From: Oryzobacter faecalis
GTDB taxonomy: Bacteria; Actinomycetota; Actinomycetes; Actinomycetales; Dermatophilaceae
Assembly: GCF_046764005.1 (NCBI RefSeq)
Contig: NZ_JBKOFW010000006.1
Span: forward strand, 217,066-281,065
Direction of reading: 5' to 3'
Length of the DNA: 64,000 nucleotides
Shown here: positions 61,426-64,000 of the stretch, one piece after another
How the letters are laid out: each line of letters opens with the position of its first letter
Numbering within the stretch: position 1 is the stretch's first letter
Notes under the pieces: model-generated
The model's input: only the letters and a program-made list of their open reading frames with translations
Told to the model about the DNA's origin: nothing
The model's database searches: none
Position numbers and translations under genes: made by a program

Positions 61426-62669
61426 ACCAGCCCGAGTTCCCCACCGTCTTCCGCGGCTATGACCCCGCCCAGGTCGACCAGCACCTCGCCGCCCTGCAGC
61501 AGGCCGCGGAGGCGGCCAAGCAGGAGGCGGCCTCCGGGAGCGTGGAGCTGACCAAGCTGCGGCAGTCGCACGATGCCCTGCTGCGCCAGCTCGAGGCCGA
61601 GCGCGCCCGCGCCGCCGACCTCGAGGAGCAGACCCGCAAGGTGTCCAGCCCGACGTGGGCCGACCTCGGAGAGCGCATCGGCACGATGCTCGGCCTCGCC
61701 GACGAGGAGGCCAACGCCATCCGCTCGGCCGCGACGACCGAGGTCGACGAGCACCGCCGCCTCGCGGAGGAGGCTGCCGCGCAGGTCCGGGGGGATGCCG
61801 ACCGCTACGCCGAGGACGTCCGCTCGCGCGCCGACGTGCAGGCGTCGGAGACCGTGACCCGCGCCAGGCAGGAGGCCGACTCGATCATCGACGACGCCGC
61901 CCGCGAGGCCGCGGCTCGCCGCGAGGAGGCCGAGGCGTACTTCGAGAAGCAGCGCGCCACCGCCGCCGCCCAGGCCGCCGACTTCGAGCGCACGCTCGGC
62001 GAGCGCCGCGAGCGCTCGGCCGCGGAGTTCACCGCCCAGATGGCCAAGCAGGACCAGGCGCTCGCCGCCATCCAGGAGCGTGCCGACCTGTTGGCGCGCG
62101 AGGCCGAGGAGGAGCGCGCCGCCCGCGCCGAGGAGTCCGCCCGTCTCCTCGAGTCCGCGAAGGCCGAGGCCGCCCAGCTCGTCGGGTCGGCGAAGGAGCA
62201 GGCCGAGCGGGTCCGCCGCGACTCCGAGCGCGAGCTCGCCGCCGCCACCGCGCGCCGCGACAGCATCACCGCGCAGCTCTCCAACGTCCGCAACATGCTC
62301 GCCACGCTCGGTGGGGGCGCCGCCCTCGGCGCACTCGTCGACGAGGCCCCCACCGACGAGGCGCCCGCCGAGGGCGCTGCGGACGTGCCGGTCGGCGAGG
62401 AGGCCGGAGCCAAGGAGGCCGGTGCCGAGGAGGCCGATGCCGAGGACGTCGTCGTCGACGAGACGGTCGAGGAGCCCACCGACGCCGCCGCGGAGGGGAC
62501 CGACGAGGAGCCGGCCGACGTCACGGACGAGGCCGGCGAGGCCGGCGAAGGTGCGACCGACGAGGCCGAGGGCCAGGAGGGCGAGACGGCCGAGGGCCAG
62601 GAGGGCGAGACGGCCGAGGGTCGCCAGGAGCGGTCCGGCAAGGGGCAGAAGGCCGGCGCCCGCCGCTGA
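61422..62669 (+). CDS. DivIVA-like coiled-coil protein
   Basis: 415 residues. The first 25 residues, FPTVFRGYDPAQVDQHLAAL, have the DivIVA/GpsB membrane-binding start (F-x-x-x-x-RGYdpxqVD). A coiled coil with short breaks runs to about residue 290 and ends ARRDSITAQLSNVRNML, like its neighbour. A highly acidic disordered tail with two identical EGQEGETA octapeptides follows, then a basic end. The ATG overlaps the preceding stop (ATGA), so the two proteins are made together and may form one cytoskeletal structure at septum or pole. Role by inference. Confidence 0.82.
   Translation: MNQPEFPTVFRGYDPAQVDQHLAALQQAAEAAKQEAASGSVELTKLRQSHDALLRQLEAERARAADLEEQTRKVSSPTWADLGERIGTMLGLADEEANAIRSAATTEVDEHRRLAEEAAAQVRGDADRYAEDVRSRADVQASETVTRARQEADSIIDDAAREAAARREEAEAYFEKQRATAAAQAADFERTLGERRERSAAEFTAQMAKQDQALAAIQERADLLAREAEEERAARAEESARLLESAKAEAAQLVGSAKEQAERVRRDSERELAAATARRDSITAQLSNVRNMLATLGGGAALGALVDEAPTDEAPAEGAADVPVGEEAGAKEAGAEEADAEDVVVDETVEEPTDAAAEGTDEEPADVTDEAGEAGEGATDEAEGQEGETAEGQEGETAEGRQERSGKGQKAGARR
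62568..62615 (+). repeat. 24-bp tandem duplication in the coiled-coil gene
   Basis: Two identical 24-bp units encode EGQEGETA twice in the acidic tail. In-frame, so length changes would be tolerated. Confidence 0.85.
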
Positions 62670-62683
62670 GCGACCCCCGCCCA

Positions 62684-62726
62684 CGACGAGGGGCCCGTGA
62701 CCGGTGTGGTCACGGGCCCCTCGTCG
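62684..62726. terminator. Bidirectional terminator hairpin
   Basis: A perfect 19-bp stem beginning CGACGAGGGGCCCGTGACC with loop GGTGT, between the convergent DivIVA-like gene and the membrane-protein gene. Confidence 0.8.
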
Positions 62727-62734
62727 TCGGTGCG

Positions 62735-63541
62735 TCAGGAGAGGTCGGCGCGGTCGACCCGCCGGTGGAAGCGCATGCCCGCGAGGCCGCCGAGCACGGC
62801 GCCGAGCAGGCTGGTCAGGAGAACGACACCCACGGCGACGAGGCCGACGGTCGTGACGTCGCCCTCCCCCACCGGGAAGCGCGGGAAGCCGTCGAGCGAG
62901 GCGAGGACGTTGTACCGCTCGCCGAGCAGGACCACGAGGATCGCGACGACGAGGGCCACGACGACGGCCCACAGCCACACGGCGAAGCCCTGGCGGGCTC
63001 CGTCGAAGCGCGCCATCCGGCCGGCGACGTACCCGCCGCAGTAGTAGGCGACGAACACGACGACGGCCAGCGCGACCGCGCCGATGACCCCGACCGAGGT
63101 CGGGTCGCCCACGGCGTCCGCGGCGGCCTCCGAGGGGGTGCTGCCGTCGGACAGGCCCACCGCGGTGCCCGCGGCGGCGAGGACGGCGGTGAGCAGGACG
63201 GCGGTGCCGGTGGCGGTCAGCCAGCCGAAGAAGGCCGAGCCGAGCTTGACCCCGCCGAACGCCTCGCGCTCGGCGTGGAGGTCGTGGCGCGCGACGGCCG
63301 GCGCGGCCGCGGGCTCGTCGACGAGCGCGTCGCGGTGGACGTGGTCCTCCCGCGCAAGCCGCTCGTCGTCGTGGACGCGCCGGTCGAAGGCCATGGTCCG
63401 GTCGTCGTCCTCGGTGGTGTGGGGATCGGTGCGCCGGTCGTGGTCCGTGGTTCGGCCGGTGTCGAGGCCCCGGTCGGGGTCCGTGGTTCGGCCGGTGTCG
63501 CTGGGTCGGTCGGTCGAGGCTTCTGGCTCGTGGCGGCTCAT
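62735..63541 (-). CDS. Membrane protein, four-segment, unknown
   Basis: 268 residues. The first 110 are hydrophilic, charged and repetitive (DTGRTTDPDRG then DTGRTTDHDRR), followed by four hydrophobic segments: FFGWLTATGTAVLLTAVLAAAG, GVIGAVALAVVVFVAYYCGG, the VWLWAVVVALVVAILVVLLG segment and VGLVAVGVVLLTSLLGAVLGG. YYCGGYVAGRMARFDGARQG lies between two of them, resembling small actinobacterial envelope proteins of unknown role. The ATG at 63541 has GGAGGAG about 8 nt upstream. Confidence 0.8.
   Translation of the reverse strand: MSRHEPEASTDRPSDTGRTTDPDRGLDTGRTTDHDRRTDPHTTEDDDRTMAFDRRVHDDERLAREDHVHRDALVDEPAAAPAVARHDLHAEREAFGGVKLGSAFFGWLTATGTAVLLTAVLAAAGTAVGLSDGSTPSEAAADAVGDPTSVGVIGAVALAVVVFVAYYCGGYVAGRMARFDGARQGFAVWLWAVVVALVVAILVVLLGERYNVLASLDGFPRFPVGEGDVTTVGLVAVGVVLLTSLLGAVLGGLAGMRFHRRVDRADLS
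63442..63500. repeat. 23-bp direct repeat, period 36 bp
   Basis: GGTCCGTGGTTCGGCCGGTG and three more bases occur identically at 63442-63464 and 63478-63500, within the hydrophilic N-terminal part of the membrane-protein gene. The 36-bp period is twelve codons, so reading frame is kept. Confidence 0.85.
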
Positions 63542-63736
63542 CCTGCTCCTCCTCTCCGCCGGACCGATCTGGCCCGGGCGGTTGGTGCGGTCTCGTCGAC
63601 CCAACCATGCCCCCGGGGGCCGCGGTCAAACCGCCCGCGTGACGCACGGGTTCGCACGACGATCCGGCTCGGACGATGAGTTGGGCGGATCGGTTCGCGC
63701 CGGTCCTCCAGGAGACGCGACCCCCTCGGCGGCCGG

Positions 63737-64000
63737 TCAGAAGGGTGGTTCGTCGGGGAAGCGGTCCTTCGCTGCGCGAGGTCGCCGACAGCGACCGTAC
63801 GGGTCGAAGACGGTGATGGTGTCGGCGGGGCGGATGACGCTGACTCGGCCTGCGCGCCTGGAGCTGGTGGTGGGGCGGGCCCGGGCGGGCAGGGTGGTCA
63901 GGTCGGGTCCGAGGAGGTGCTCCAGCGCGTACTCGAGGTGGCTGAACCGGTCGGGTGGGGTGGCCCGTGGTGCGGGGGTGCCGGGTCGGTCGCTGGCGGC
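63737..64000 (-). CDS. C-terminal end of an unrecognised protein
   Basis: A minus-strand frame open from the right edge for 87 codons to the stop at 63737-63739. The end is basic: GRVSVIRPADTITVFDPYGR, then CRRPRAAKDRFPDEPPF. High-GC third positions support coding. The FPDEPPF ending and the Pro/Arg-rich region are reminiscent of the C-termini of DUF222/HNH endonuclease-like proteins of this bacterial group, but the diagnostic domains would lie outside the window. Identity is not established. Confidence 0.55.
   Translation of the reverse strand, partial: AASDRPGTPAPRATPPDRFSHLEYALEHLLGPDLTTLPARARPTTSSRRAGRVSVIRPADTITVFDPYGRCRRPRAAKDRFPDEPPF

Noticed and set aside
62684..62726. Palindrome after the DivIVA-like gene as a novel repeat
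   Set aside because: Position between convergent genes and a 19-bp stem with a 5-base loop make an ordinary bidirectional terminator the simplest reading.

Overview
The window is a very GC-rich chromosomal segment from an actinobacterium. Evidence: pervasive GTG starts, stop/start overlaps of the GTGA or ATGA type, many start codons only 6-8 nt behind a TAnnnT-like -10 box (leaderless transcripts), a PolA without proofreading residues, a PriA without helicase motifs, a HGxxPAAW-type protein and a Trp-operon membrane protein inside the trp cluster, a mycothiol-type maleylpyruvate isomerase relative, DUF3068 and DUF2613 proteins, and a RibM-type riboflavin transporter. Gene content fits the Intrasporangiaceae/Dermatophilaceae neighbourhood of Micrococcales; that placement is inference, not a measured match. 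No insertion sequence, prophage, CRISPR array or rRNA was seen; most of the window is core metabolism.

Layout. 1-5.2 kb: end of an acyltransferase, rpsA, a methyltransferase, a DUF3068 envelope protein and a full acyltransferase-3. 5.2-14.9 kb: a surface-glycan block with a 2-oxoglutarate/Fe(II) oxygenase, a GT2-methyltransferase fusion, a multi-spanning GT-C-like protein, a GT4 glycosyltransferase, an AftD-like membrane protein with a 46-residue partner, a second methyltransferase and a flippase. 14.9-25 kb: polA, a hotdog thioesterase, a DUF1800-DUF1501 pair preceded by six 11-bp direct repeats, a GNAT enzyme, a DUF554 membrane protein, the ANTAR regulator pdtaR whose ATG lies one base after a tRNA-Leu(CAA), and pyk. 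25-39.3 kb, all on the minus strand: hisI-trpE-(membrane protein)-(HGxxPAAW)-trpC-trpB-trpA-MauE-DsbA-like-lgt-gltB-gltD. trpD, trpG, hisA and hisH are not in the window.

39.3-47 kb: a decayed Pr6Pr-type gene, a TIGR03085-type protein, hisF back to back with a P-loop kinase, a FUSC-type exporter, a CynX-type MFS transporter, a LysR regulator, and hisE-hisG-PH protein. 47-51.5 kb: a complete riboflavin operon ribD-ribE-ribBA-ribH-ribM under an FMN riboswitch. 51.8-58.3 kb: priA, def, fmt, rsmB, rpe and a pentapeptide-repeat gene. 58.3-62.7 kb: metK and a pair of DivIVA-like coiled-coil genes. The right edge holds a membrane protein and the C-terminal end of a gene that continues outside.

Most noteworthy signals: (i) the 6 x 11-bp array upstream of DUF1800/DUF1501 and a second two-unit GTTCAC repeat upstream of pyk, both looking like OmpR/PhoB-family (PhoP-type) operators; (ii) the tRNA-Leu/pdtaR junction, which would give an ATG-initiating mRNA only through tRNA 3' processing or a promoter inside the tRNA; (iii) a consistent set of eleven leaderless promoter/start arrangements, including a divergent pair in a 33-bp gap; (iv) long near-perfect intergenic hairpins; (v) an internally deleted gene remnant and two codon-biased short ORFs. 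No wholly new multi-gene system can be claimed from sequence alone.
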